This document shows positions 53,276 to 60,987 of a stretch of DNA of 64,000 nucleotides, piece by piece; position 1 is the first letter of the stretch, and each line of letters begins with the position of its first letter. A program made the translations under genes and the position numbers. The DNA comes from Marinomonas transparens. Lineage in GTDB: Bacteria > Pseudomonadota > Gammaproteobacteria > Pseudomonadales > Marinomonadaceae. The notes under the pieces were generated by a model that was given only the letters and a program-made list of their open reading frames with translations, did no database searches and was not told the origin of the DNA. Where the stretch lies: contig NZ_JAEMNX010000020.1 in NCBI RefSeq assembly GCF_016463975.1, positions 50,816 to 114,815 on the forward strand, in the 5' to 3' direction.

Positions 53276-54402
53276 TGCGGAAGACCTTCCCCACCGATTG
53301 TCTCAATCAGGTCTCGGTACTCTGGCAATAAGTTATCTGCTTGATACTTTTTCATCAGCGGCGCTTGGACGACATTTAGGGCATGCCGTTGTATTAGCGC
53401 CACCGCGGCTTTAGCTTCTTGCTGCACATCCTTTATGTGGCTCGTATAAAGATAGCCATCGCCAAACAGTTCTGGGTAAACCTGTCGATTCGGCAAAATA
53501 GGCACGCAACCTAACGCCACCGCTTCCAATACAGCGAGTCCTTGAAACTCATGCAGCGCGGTGGAAAGCACAAAGTCCGCTGCCACCAAAAAGGCCAAAT
53601 AGTCTTCTCTGCTTTCAGCAAAGCCAAATTGCACGATGCGGTGAGAAAACTGCGCTTTGATTTGCTCGAATTCCTGCGGGATGGAGCGAAACTGCTCGCC
53701 TAAAATCGCAATTTGATAATCAATAGAGCGGCTTTCTAATTCTTGTAGAATCGCCAGCAATCGATCCGGCCCTTTATCAAATTCCCAACGAGCCGACCAA
53801 ACCAATTTGATTCGCTTGTCTGGTGTGCGCGCTCTCTTAGGTAAGGCACCGTCACTTGGCAAAGCACTTTCTAATACGATGTCTAACGGAACAGGCAAGA
53901 CTTGTGCTTTTTCTTCCGTCTTAATCAGCCAATCCGGCGAGACGTAGTCAGGCAGTTTTTTCAACAGCGCTCGTGCCCCATCAAAAAAGGAATCCTTATT
54001 AAATTGGCTGTTAAAGACACATTGATCCGCCGCTAACGCGCTGTAGAGGGTAACCATTTGCATTTCTAGCAAGCCTTGTTGCTTGTCACTCACTGGGTAA
54101 GCAAATTGATTTTCATGGAAATACAGTAACCAAGGGATGTTTTGTAGATCAGGACAAAAAGCTTTTAGACCGACGCAATCTGTCATGGAAGTGGCGATCA
54201 CCAGATCGTAGGGTTGTTCCAATAAGGGCTTAAATTTAGGGTCAAAGGCAAAACTCATGGCATTACCGCGAATACGCCACGCAAAATGGCGCGCAGGTAA
54301 CGACAAATAGCACCAGCGATGGTCACTCAAGCCAGTCATTAGGGTGTTCGCCCACGCTTTGTGGCTGCTGGCTTCGTAGGCACTGATCAGTAAAATTCGC
54401 AC
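53272..54402 (-). CDS. DUF3524 glycosyltransferase, probable tRNA-queuosine mannosyltransferase family
   Basis: 376 residues from GTG 54402. N-terminal DUF3524 domain: ILLISAYEASSHKAWANTLMTGL, PWLLYFHENQFAYPVS, ADQCVFNSQFNKDSFFDGA. C-terminal GT-B half: KLVWSARWEFDKGPDRLLAILQELESR, LHEFQGLAVLEAVALGCVPILPNRQVYPEL. This family includes human GTDC1, identified as the queuosine tRNA(Asp) mannosyltransferase. A tRNA role in this bacterium is inferred. Cytosolic. Coupled to a seven-TM protein. Confidence 0.82.
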   Translation of the reverse strand: MRILLISAYEASSHKAWANTLMTGLSDHRWCYLSLPARHFAWRIRGNAMSFAFDPKFKPLLEQPYDLVIATSMTDCVGLKAFCPDLQNIPWLLYFHENQFAYPVSDKQQGLLEMQMVTLYSALAADQCVFNSQFNKDSFFDGARALLKKLPDYVSPDWLIKTEEKAQVLPVPLDIVLESALPSDGALPKRARTPDKRIKLVWSARWEFDKGPDRLLAILQELESRSIDYQIAILGEQFRSIPQEFEQIKAQFSHRIVQFGFAESREDYLAFLVAADFVLSTALHEFQGLAVLEAVALGCVPILPNRQVYPELFGDGYLYTSHIKDVQQEAKAAVALIQRHALNVVQAPLMKKYQADNLLPEYRDLIETIGGEGLPQ

Positions 54403-54483
54403 AGATTCTTGTCTCTTTGCTCTTCGTTTTCTGGGTGAGGTCGCCTATCATGGTGGCAAATAACGACCCCTTTAAGGAATACC

Positions 54484-55227
54484 ATGATCATTCAAAAACA
54501 GGATCAAGATATTAACACGCCAACCGGCATCATGCGGTGCACGGTTTATCGCCCACAAGCGGAAGGCCGCTTTCCCTGTATCTTCTTCTATTCTGAAATT
54601 TTCCAGCAAACGGCTCCGATTGCTCGCTCGGCGGCCATCATGGCGGGGCACGGTTTTGTGGTCATCGTGCCAGAAGTTTTCCATGAATTGAACCCGATAG
54701 GCACTGTGTTAGATTACGACGATGTCGGCAAAGACAAGGGCAATTCAGATAAATTTACCAAGCCACTAGAGGACTATGACAGCGACACGGTTGCCATGAT
54801 TAGCTACTTCGAGCAGGAAGAGTATTGCACGGGGCAATTCGGCGCCATGGGCGTTTGCTTAGGCGGTCATCTGGCCTATCGCGCGGCACTAAACCCTTGT
54901 ATTCAAGCGGCTTTCTGCCTGTACGCGACCGATATTCACTCAAATACCCTACCTTGCGCACAAGGCAATGACTCCTTTACTCGTACCGAAGACATTGAAG
55001 GGGAATTGGTCATGGTATGGGGCAAGCAAGATCCCCATGTACCGACCACAGGTCGCCAGAAAATTTACCAGCAACTCATCGATACCGACCGTTTATTCAC
55101 TTGGCATGAAGTCAACGGCCAACATGCCTTTATGCGCGACGAAGGCGATAGATACGACCCAGCCCTCGCCCTAGAGTGCTACAACAAGGCCGTCGCTTTA
55201 TTTCAGCGCACGCTACATAAAGCCTAG
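54484..55227 (+). CDS. Dienelactone hydrolase-family protein
   Basis: 247 residues, AAGGAATACC before the ATG. Pattern PCIFFYSEIFQQTAPIARSAAIMAGHGFVVIVPEVFHE, nucleophile Cys in GAMGVCLGGHLAYRAAL, acid in WGKQDPHVP and His in HAFMRDEGDRYDP. A cysteine nucleophile is typical of the DLH family. Cytosolic hydrolase of an unknown ester or lactone. Confidence 0.88.
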   Translation: MIIQKQDQDINTPTGIMRCTVYRPQAEGRFPCIFFYSEIFQQTAPIARSAAIMAGHGFVVIVPEVFHELNPIGTVLDYDDVGKDKGNSDKFTKPLEDYDSDTVAMISYFEQEEYCTGQFGAMGVCLGGHLAYRAALNPCIQAAFCLYATDIHSNTLPCAQGNDSFTRTEDIEGELVMVWGKQDPHVPTTGRQKIYQQLIDTDRLFTWHEVNGQHAFMRDEGDRYDPALALECYNKAVALFQRTLHKA

Positions 55228-55261
55228 TGATTGAGTGGAACAATACCAATGGGAGGTGAGC

Positions 55262-55816
55262 TTATTGCTCGCCTCGCCAGTTTGGAGTCAACGCGCATTC
55301 ACCCAATTCGCCAGAGACCCACATTTCACCGTCTTGAATGGTGACATTTAACTGCATAGAGCGGGCGCAGATTGTCGCTAGGGCTTGGACTTGGGATTCA
55401 GGGAATTGCAGTACTCGCATATTATCAAAGCGGCTGTTCTTCCCCTTGTTCTGTTCCCACCAAATATCTGACTTGTCGTTATAGTTAACAATGATAACGT
55501 TTTTAGCACGACCACAGGCTTTGCGCAGGCGCTTCTCATCTGGTTGACCCAGCTCTACCCACAACAGGACTTCATCGGAATAATTCTTCTGCCAAAGATC
55601 GGGTTCATCTTCGGTACTGATGCCTTTGGTAAAACTTAATTGCTCGCCACCTTCTTTTTCATCGGCTAACAAAGCAAAAGCCGCTAAACGCACCATCATG
55701 CGCTCTTCGGTTTCAGACGGGTGTAATGCCAAGGTTAAGTCATAACCTTGGTAGTGATGTCGGTCCATGTCGGACACTTGTACTGATGCTTTATATACCG
55801 TTGCTTTCGTTGCCAT
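55262..55816 (-). CDS. yaeQ: YaeQ family protein
   Basis: 184 residues. Whole-length match to YaeQ: MATKATVYKASVQVSDMDRHHYQGYDLTLALHPSETEERMMVRLAAFAL, DEPDLWQKNYS, WVELGQPDEKRLRKACGRA, and the ending. The fold is a restriction-endonuclease-like (PD-D/ExK) shape, but function is unclear. Stand-alone. Confidence 0.92.
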   Translation of the reverse strand: MATKATVYKASVQVSDMDRHHYQGYDLTLALHPSETEERMMVRLAAFALLADEKEGGEQLSFTKGISTEDEPDLWQKNYSDEVLLWVELGQPDEKRLRKACGRAKNVIIVNYNDKSDIWWEQNKGKNSRFDNMRVLQFPESQVQALATICARSMQLNVTIQDGEMWVSGELGECALTPNWRGEQ

Positions 55817-55964
55817 GGGCTCACTTACTACACTTAATTCAATATCAGAAAAGGACAGTCAAAATTTACGACTGATTATACCGTAAAACACCCATTCAAT
55901 ATGCGAATTTTCCATTAAGATGATAACCCTGAAGAACAAAATATTTTTTCTGGTTATTTATATA

Positions 55965-56000
55965 TAAGTGATTGACATAAGTCAGAAAATATCACTTAAT
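55965..56000 (+). promoter_or_regulatory. Promoter with inverted repeat ahead of the DUF1127 pair
   Basis: TTGACA (55972-55977), 17 nt, CTTAAT (55995-56000) as -35/-10. TAAGTGAT (55965-55972) and ATCACTTA (55991-55998) form an inverted repeat that covers both boxes, a likely operator. Confidence 0.5.
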
Positions 56001-56067
56001 TAAGAAGCTCTCAGAGCGACCATTTATTACACAATTGAATACAACGCACAGATTAAGGAGAAGTAAC

Positions 56068-56169
56068 ATGACAAACATTACCATGAATCATATTGCTTCT
56101 TTGACGATGGCCATCTGCACCAAGCAAAACCGACCATCTTTGTGCTCAACGCGTTCAATGCCTGTGTAA
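56068..56169 (+). CDS. 33-residue small ORF before the DUF1127 gene
   Basis: Begins with ATG after a strong AAGGAG (spacing 7). Reads MTNITMNHIASLTMAICTKQ then NRPSLCSTRSMPV and TAA. It lies in the leader of the DUF1127 gene. A leader peptide or small protein; its sequence matches no family I know. Confidence 0.5.
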   Translation: MTNITMNHIASLTMAICTKQNRPSLCSTRSMPV

Positions 56170-56257
56170 TAAACACCATTGACCGCGGAATTTACGCGGT
56201 CACCTATCTAAAAAATACCTCGTAAATTCCGCCAAAAAAACATTATTGGAGAATATT

Positions 56258-56473
56258 ATGAGTATCATTGCCCTATTCAACCTAGCGAAAGAATATTTAG
56301 AAGCCCGTCGTACCAATCAGGTATTTCGTCATCTAGACAACCACTACCTCAAAGACATTGGTTTCTACCGCGACAACGGACACATTCGTCCATTGGCTGG
56401 CAACAAAGATCTAGAGAGTCAAAGCAAAGAGCAAGCGCCCGTACCGCCGAGAGAACAACCGAGCGACGGGTAA
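56258..56473 (+). CDS. DUF1127 small protein (YjiS-like)
   Basis: 71 residues from the ATG at 56258 (GGAG 6 nt upstream). N-terminal helix LFNLAKEYLEARRTNQVF then the DUF1127 motif LDNHYLKDIGFYRDN. The tail is charged and Pro-rich. Small DUF1127 proteins bind RNA in some proteobacteria, but the role here is unknown. A hairpin CGTCACCTTGG..CCAAGGTGACG follows at about 56480-56510. Confidence 0.85.
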   Translation: MSIIALFNLAKEYLEARRTNQVFRHLDNHYLKDIGFYRDNGHIRPLAGNKDLESQSKEQAPVPPREQPSDG

Positions 56474-56538
56474 TTACCTCGTCACCTTGGACTCGCATAC
56501 CAAGGTGACGGTAAGCCACTCGGCCGACAGGCCATCCA

Positions 56539-56572
56539 GCCCTTTATTACCGAGTAATAAAGGGCTTTTTTC
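56539..56572 (+). terminator. Terminator after the DUF1127 gene
   Basis: GCCCTTTATTAC, loop CGA, GTAATAAAGGGC, then TTTTTTC. A 12-bp perfect stem. Confidence 0.93.
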
Positions 56573-56595
56573 AAAATTAACCAACATCAGACAAT

Positions 56596-56620
56596 AAAAA
56601 ACCACCCGAAGGTGGTTCAT
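56596..56620 (-). terminator. Terminator after the first UmuD-like gene
   Basis: On the minus strand AACCACC, tetraloop TTCG, GGTGGTT, TTTTAT. The stable UUCG loop and U-tract are clear. Confidence 0.88.
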
Positions 56621-56674
56621 ATCGATTTATCCATGAAGGTATCAAACTGACTTTCGTTACCCTCTGGACAATAC

Positions 56675-57130
56675 CTAACCGCGCTCTAGCTGGCGTACCA
56701 CACTGGTCACGACACCAAACACTTCTAGTTTAGGGGCTTCGGCTGGGGCTAACGGCACCACTTTACGCGCGGCATAGGCTTTATTTTTAGGTCGTAATAA
56801 TACATCAGCCTGCAACTCTAATGTTTTCACTGTCAGTTCACCGAATTCACAAGCAATAACCACATCGCCATGGCGGGCGGTTAACGATCTATCAACGACT
56901 AATACGTCACCAGAGTTGATATCGATCTTAGTTTCCGATTCCCCCTGAGCGCGGACAAAAAACGTCGCCGCTGGATCCTGAATACATAATTCATTCAAAT
57001 CCATCGACTCCTCCGCCAAGCTTTCATCGGCAGAAGAAAGGGCCGCTGATTGCGAATAAAGAGGAATTCGAACACTATTTGCGGCAATAAACGCAGCAGA
57101 CTCGGATGAGCCAAGATAGGAAACACGCAT
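56675..57130 (-). CDS. UmuD-like S24 peptidase (orphan, no umuC)
   Basis: 151 residues. S24 core: Ser65 in AQGESE (normally GDSM), SGDVLVVDRSLTARHGDVVIA, Lys102 in GELTVKTLEL, and KNKAYA. The position of the UmuD self-cleavage Cys-Gly is Ala29-Ala30. UmuD with UmuC forms polymerase V; no umuC is next to it. It is a paralog of the gene at 61.0-61.4 kb. No LexA box was seen upstream. Whether it is catalytically active is uncertain. Confidence 0.85.
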   Translation of the reverse strand: MRVSYLGSSESAAFIAANSVRIPLYSQSAALSSADESLAEESMDLNELCIQDPAATFFVRAQGESETKIDINSGDVLVVDRSLTARHGDVVIACEFGELTVKTLELQADVLLRPKNKAYAARKVVPLAPAEAPKLEVFGVVTSVVRQLERG

Positions 57131-57764
57131 AACAAAATCTCTCTAATTGCATATGCGTTAATCATAGGTTCGGGAGCCCAAATGACCTAGTAAACTTTAG
57201 TAACTTTACATGATAAAAAATACGCAAAAGCTGCATTTTTTCTCTTGACTTAATGAAACAAGAACCCCTCTAAAAAAAGAAGAAAAGCCCTTAAAAATAA
57301 GTACCGTTAATCAGGCCAATTAACTCAAGGGATAGCCCCTTTCTTAGCCATGGCAATACATTTTCATGCCAATATGGCATGGGTTTTACAAAAAATTATA
57401 AAAGGAAAAAAAGCCTATTTCCCACAAAAAAAATTCGCTTTCTTCATGAGGGCAAATAAAAATACGTCAGACAATGCCGACTATTTTTAACCAACGGGCG
57501 GGAGACAACCCAAATGTTTTAGTGAAGTGATTGGTCATATGACTTTGATCACTAAAGCCAGAATATAAAGCCGCATGACTAATGGAATCGCTTTGCTTTT
57601 TAGGTTTACCCCCTCCATCTGCTCCCCTAAATCACTCTTCAAAATTTACCTACCCATCATTGTTTACACTGACCTCTGCAATAAACAGCCGTCTTCACAA
57701 TGAGCAGACTAAATAATAGTTGAACGATTAAAATCTTATAAGATCGTGCCGTTTTAGCTTTGCC
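57131..57764. other. 634-bp region with no intact gene
   Basis: Between the UmuD-like gene and the Cro-like gene. It contains an AraC fragment (listed separately) and a palindrome CATGCC..GGCATG at about 57369-57385. No LexA-type CTGT-N8-ACAG site is present. Confidence 0.6.
57467..57595 (-). pseudogene. C-terminal AraC regulator fragment
   Basis: On the minus strand the frame ending at TGA 57467-57469 reads DSISHAALYSGFSDQSHMTN then HFTKTFGLSPARWLKIVGIV. This is the last helix-turn-helix of an AraC regulator. An in-frame stop lies about 40 codons upstream and there is no start, so it is a relic. Confidence 0.8.
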
Positions 57765-57974
57765 TTATCCAGAGCTTGTACTCTCGTGGTCCTGCAATAG
57801 CTCACTTTCGGAAACCTGTCCTTGGGTCGCTTGTGAAATACGGCGTATATATTTTGCAGGAGAGCGCTTGTGAAGGTGCAACCAATTCCACACATGGGCT
57901 TGCTTTACACCGAGAATATTTGCGAGCGCCGTTTGACTCCCTACAATTTGGACCGCTTTAGCAATGGCTGACAT
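57765..57974 (-). CDS. Cro/YdaS-like DNA-binding protein
   Basis: 69 residues with GGGAGGTTAT before the ATG. HTH: KAVQIVGSQTALANILGVKQAHVWNWLHLHKRSPAKYIRRIS, the YdaS/Cro wording found opposite CI-type repressors in phages. The gene reads away from the repressor gene with three operators between them. It likely shuts off the repressor, by analogy to lambda. Confidence 0.85.
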   Translation of the reverse strand: MSAIAKAVQIVGSQTALANILGVKQAHVWNWLHLHKRSPAKYIRRISQATQGQVSESELLQDHESTSSG

Positions 57975-57983
57975 ATAACCTCC

Positions 57984-58050
57984 CTAACAACCTTTATTGT
58001 TAGTTTAAATACAGTTTTTATTGTTTGTCAAATACAGAAAAAGTTGTAAT
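57984..58050. promoter_or_regulatory. Three operators between the Cro-like and CI-like genes
   Basis: O1 57984-58003: CTAACAA-CCTTTA-TTGTTAG. O2 58008-58027: AATACAG-TTTTTA-TTGTTTG. O3 58031-58050: AATACAG-AAAAAG-TTGTAAT. Each is 7-N6-7; centres are 24 and 23 bp apart, like lambda OR. A minus-strand -35 TTGACA (58031-58026) lies inside. Confidence 0.8.
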
Positions 58051-58060
58051 CATCAGCATC

Positions 58061-58714
58061 ATGACGATTGCAGACCGAATAAAACAAAAGAGAATCGAAC
58101 AAGAGCTGACTCAAGCCAAGTTAGCCAAACTTGTTGGCATATCTCAGCAGGCGCTTCAAAAAATTGAAGACGGCAGCACACAAAAACCAAGGGATTTGGT
58201 GGAGATTGCGAGCGCTTTAAAATGCACTGCTGAATGGTTAAAATCGGGTGTATTAAGTGAAATCAGAGAACCTGCCCTGCTCTATAATAACCAACAGAAA
58301 TCCACTTCGTCTTCTTCCTTTATCCATAAAGCCCCTATCATTAGCTATCTCCAAGCCATGCAATGGGCAGAGGGAAAAAGCCCAATAACAAAAGATATAA
58401 TATGGGAGGAAACGCCTAGCATAGTGGGGGAAAACGCTTTCTGGCTCAGGGTCGTTGGCGACAGCATGACCTCGGCATCTGGCCTTAGCATCCCTGAAGG
58501 TTACTTGATTCTGGTGGAACCCAGCCTATCCGCAGACAATGGCGACCTGGTCATCGCTAAGCTTGAAACAGGTAATGAAGTGACCTTCAAAAAACTCGTT
58601 ATTGACGCTGGTCAAACCTATCTAAAATCACTAAATTCTGATTATCGCCCCATTGAAGCCGATAAAAACTGCCACATTATTGGTGTGGTAAAAGAAGCAA
58701 AAATGACGTTTTAA
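58061..58714 (+). CDS. CI-like XRE-S24 repressor with altered cleavage junction
   Basis: 217 residues from the ATG at 58061; the TTG at 58025 lies in the operators. HTH in the first 65 residues (KQKRIEQELTQAKLAKLVGISQQALQKIEDG), S24 domain with Ser135 in VVGDSMTS and Lys177 in NEVTFKKL. The phage pattern PLISWVQAG, cleaved after Ala, reads APIISYLQAM here, so Ala99-Met100 replaces Ala-Gly. It is likely to bind the three operators and, by site similarity, csrA. Whether RecA can trigger cleavage is doubtful. Confidence 0.88.
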   Translation: MTIADRIKQKRIEQELTQAKLAKLVGISQQALQKIEDGSTQKPRDLVEIASALKCTAEWLKSGVLSEIREPALLYNNQQKSTSSSSFIHKAPIISYLQAMQWAEGKSPITKDIIWEETPSIVGENAFWLRVVGDSMTSASGLSIPEGYLILVEPSLSADNGDLVIAKLETGNEVTFKKLVIDAGQTYLKSLNSDYRPIEADKNCHIIGVVKEAKMTF

Positions 58715-58799
58715 GTGCTTATACCACCACCTCTCTTCCACTTTTTTCTCGCCTAATAGCATCTGCCCACCGCCATACCTTGTTTAACTTACAAGTAAA

Positions 58800-58848
58800 A
58801 ATACAAAATTAACTGTTGACATAAAAACAATTTTAACTGTATTTTAAA
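58800..58848 (+). promoter_or_regulatory. csrA promoter with two CI-type operators
   Basis: TTGACA (58816-58821), 18 nt, TATTTT (58840-58845). Operator A 58800-58819: AATACAA-AATTAA-CTGTTGA. Operator B 58824-58843: AAAACAA-TTTTAA-CTGTATT. Both follow the 7-N6-7 design of the repressor's own sites; centres lie 24 bp apart; CTGTATT is the exact reverse complement of the AATACAG half-site of O2 and O3. Confidence 0.65.
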
Positions 58849-58878
58849 GGCGTCGAAAACAACCAAAGGATAGGAATT

Positions 58879-59079
58879 ATGTTAATAGTCACTCGACGTC
58901 CCGGTGAAACCATCAATATCGGCGATGATATGGAAGTCACAGTATTGGGCATCAAAGGCAACCAAGTTCGCATTGGCATTGCCGCACCAAAAGAAATAGG
59001 TGTACATCGCGAAGAAGTCTACCAACGTATTCAGTCCGATAAACATCAGGCGAAAATCAAGCCAATACATTCTGTTTAG
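58879..59079 (+). CDS. csrA: CsrA, carbon storage regulator
   Basis: 66 residues, complete Csr[56 protein letters not shown]-contact residues Leu4 and Arg44 and the VHREEVY motif are present; the C-terminal tail is somewhat longer. It binds GGA motifs of mRNAs and sets translation. Usually csrA sits after alaS; here it stands beside a phage-type repressor, suggesting an extra paralog. AAAGGAT precedes the ATG. Confidence 0.95.
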   Translation: MLIVTRRPGETINIGDDMEVTVLGIKGNQVRIGIAAPKEIGVHREEVYQRIQSDKHQAKIKPIHSV

Positions 59080-59126
59080 TAGGGTGAACATAACCCTCTT
59101 TCCATCGACTTTTAAATAGCAAACAC

Positions 59127-59152
59127 AAAAGCTCGCTCCGGCGGGCTTTTTT
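59127..59152 (+). terminator. Terminator after csrA
   Basis: AAAAGCTCGC, loop TCCG, GCGGGCTTTTTT, with one G-U pair. Confidence 0.85.
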
Positions 59153-59270
59153 GCGCCTGTTGTTTAAAGGTTGGTAAAGGTACTATGGTTTACGAAGAAC
59201 CCGCTACAATAGATACAAGCGTTATAAGAATCTAATTAAAACAAATATTAACAACACGGAAGCGAATGCC

Positions 59271-60080
59271 ATGAGCAGCGTAACATTAGGAAATAACGTA
59301 AAAATAATGGGGAAAGAAAACGCCCCCACCCTAATGTTCGCCCATGGCTTTGGCTGCGATCAGAATATGTGGCGCTACATGCTACCCGAATTAGAAAACC
59401 ATTTTAAAATCGTCGTATTTGATTATGTTGGTTCGGGCAACTCTTTATTAACCGACTATTCAAAGGAAAAATACTCGACACTAGAAGGTTACGCCGAAGA
59501 CATCATAGATATCATTGAAGAATCTGAATTAAAAGATGTCACCATCGTTGGCCACTCGGTAAGCTCTATTATTGCTTCCATTGCTTCCCTAGAAGCACCA
59601 GGACACATAAAAAGCATCGTAATGGTGTGCCCATCGCCCTGTTTTCTCAATATTCCCCCTGATTATGAAGGCGGGTTTGAAAGAAGCGACCTAGAAGAAC
59701 TCATTGAGTTAATGAGCAAAAACTACATTGGTTGGGCCAATTATTTAGCCCCTCTCGTTATGGGAAGCTCAAACTCACAAGAGCTCATTGGTGAGCTGTC
59801 AGGAAGCTTTTGCAGTACCGACCCCCTCATTGCCAAAACCTTTGCTAAAGCAACATTCTTTTCTGATCATAGAGACATCTTAAAAGACATCAGCTGCCCA
59901 GTTCTGATACTGCAAAGTCAATCCGATGCATTAGCCGGCACCAATATCGGACAGTATATGAACAAAGAAATCCCCCATAGCGAACTTGCTATTGTCAATG
60001 CAGAAGGTCATTGCCTACACATGACAAACCCTCAAGACATTATACCGATTACCCTCAAGTTCATTAAAAATATCGCCTGA
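59271..60080 (+). CDS. RsbQ-like alpha/beta hydrolase
   Basis: 269 residues of the RsbQ/KAI2/D14 group. Triad Ser96 (VGHSVSS), Asp219 (SQSDA) and His247 (EGHCLHMTNP), the same numbers as I recall for B. subtilis RsbQ. FAHGFGCDQNMWRYMLPEL and YVGSGNS fit the family. In Bacillus, RsbQ feeds the PAS domain of the phosphatase RsbP; here it is linked to a PAS-diguanylate cyclase by a shared stop/start (TGATGA). It probably turns an unknown small ligand into the cue for the PAS. Confidence 0.9.
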   Translation: MSSVTLGNNVKIMGKENAPTLMFAHGFGCDQNMWRYMLPELENHFKIVVFDYVGSGNSLLTDYSKEKYSTLEGYAEDIIDIIEESELKDVTIVGHSVSSIIASIASLEAPGHIKSIVMVCPSPCFLNIPPDYEGGFERSDLEELIELMSKNYIGWANYLAPLVMGSSNSQELIGELSGSFCSTDPLIAKTFAKATFFSDHRDILKDISCPVLILQSQSDALAGTNIGQYMNKEIPHSELAIVNAEGHCLHMTNPQDIIPITLKFIKNIA

Positions 60081-60976
60081 TGAAAGAAAACATAAATCAA
60101 GATTTTAACGATTTTTTTTCTGGTCATATCATTGTAAACAAAGACAGAAAAATTATTTTTTGTAATGTCTATATGTGCGATTTAAGTGGTCACCCTAATG
60201 CCAATTTACTGGGTACCCCTATATCTCAATATTTCACTAAAGCCTCGACCATTTTTATTGATAGCTATATATACCCTCTGTTAATTAACCAATCCTATGT
60301 ACAAGAAATGCAAATGACTTGGCTAGGGAAAAGTGGCAAGAAAATACCCATTGTTGTAAATATAAAACTTGGGGCAGACGGCCTGTCTTATTGGTCACTT
60401 TACGTCTGCGAAACTCGTGACAAACTTCAAGACGAACTATTAAAAGCCAATGAAAAGCTCGAGGCTCAGTCTCAAGAACTATTTCGCCTCGCGACAACCG
60501 ATCCCTTAACAGGCCTCTTAAATAGACGTGAATTACAAGCTCAGGCTCAAAAAATCGCCCATCGAGCAGAGCGAAAATCATCAACCTTTGCCCTGTTTGC
60601 TATTGATGTCGATTTTTTCAAACAAGTGAACGACACCCATGGTCACCAGACTGGAGACAAGGTGCTAATTCATCTCGCCAATACCCTCAGCAAAGAACGC
60701 AGAAAAAACGATTTAGTGGCAAGAGTGGGCGGTGAAGAGTTTGTATTACTCTTACCAGACATTGATGAAGAGAACGCCTTTCTACTGGCAGAAAAAATAA
60801 GAACCTTGATTGGCAAGCAATCGATCGAAAACATAAAAATCACCGTAAGCATCGGCTTAGTCGTCACTCGTCAAAACACCCAAACCGACTTTTACACATT
60901 ACTCACCTTATCTGATAAAGCACTCTATGAGGCCAAAAACGCAGGGAGAAACAGAACCCACATTGCTCAACATTAA
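60080..60976 (+). CDS. PAS-GGDEF diguanylate cyclase, partner of the RsbQ-like hydrolase
   Basis: 298 residues. PAS near 10-112 (SGHIIVNKDRKIIFCNVYMCDLSG), coiled coil near 115-135, GGDEF 137-298 with TDPLTGLLNRR, IDVDFFKQVNDTHGHQTGDKVL, active site VGGEEF (217-221), and I-site RKND (208-211). Makes c-di-GMP and is feedback controlled. ATG overlaps the hydrolase stop by one base. No TM segment, so cytosolic. Confidence 0.93.
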   Translation: MKENINQDFNDFFSGHIIVNKDRKIIFCNVYMCDLSGHPNANLLGTPISQYFTKASTIFIDSYIYPLLINQSYVQEMQMTWLGKSGKKIPIVVNIKLGADGLSYWSLYVCETRDKLQDELLKANEKLEAQSQELFRLATTDPLTGLLNRRELQAQAQKIAHRAERKSSTFALFAIDVDFFKQVNDTHGHQTGDKVLIHLANTLSKERRKNDLVARVGGEEFVLLLPDIDEENAFLLAEKIRTLIGKQSIENIKITVSIGLVVTRQNTQTDFYTLLTLSDKALYEAKNAGRNRTHIAQH

Positions 60977-60987
60977 AAAGCTTATTA

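Noticed and set aside
57131..57260. LexA box upstream of the first UmuD-like gene
   Set aside because: No CTGT-N8-ACAG was found; nor any 7-N6-7 site like those of the CI-type repressor.
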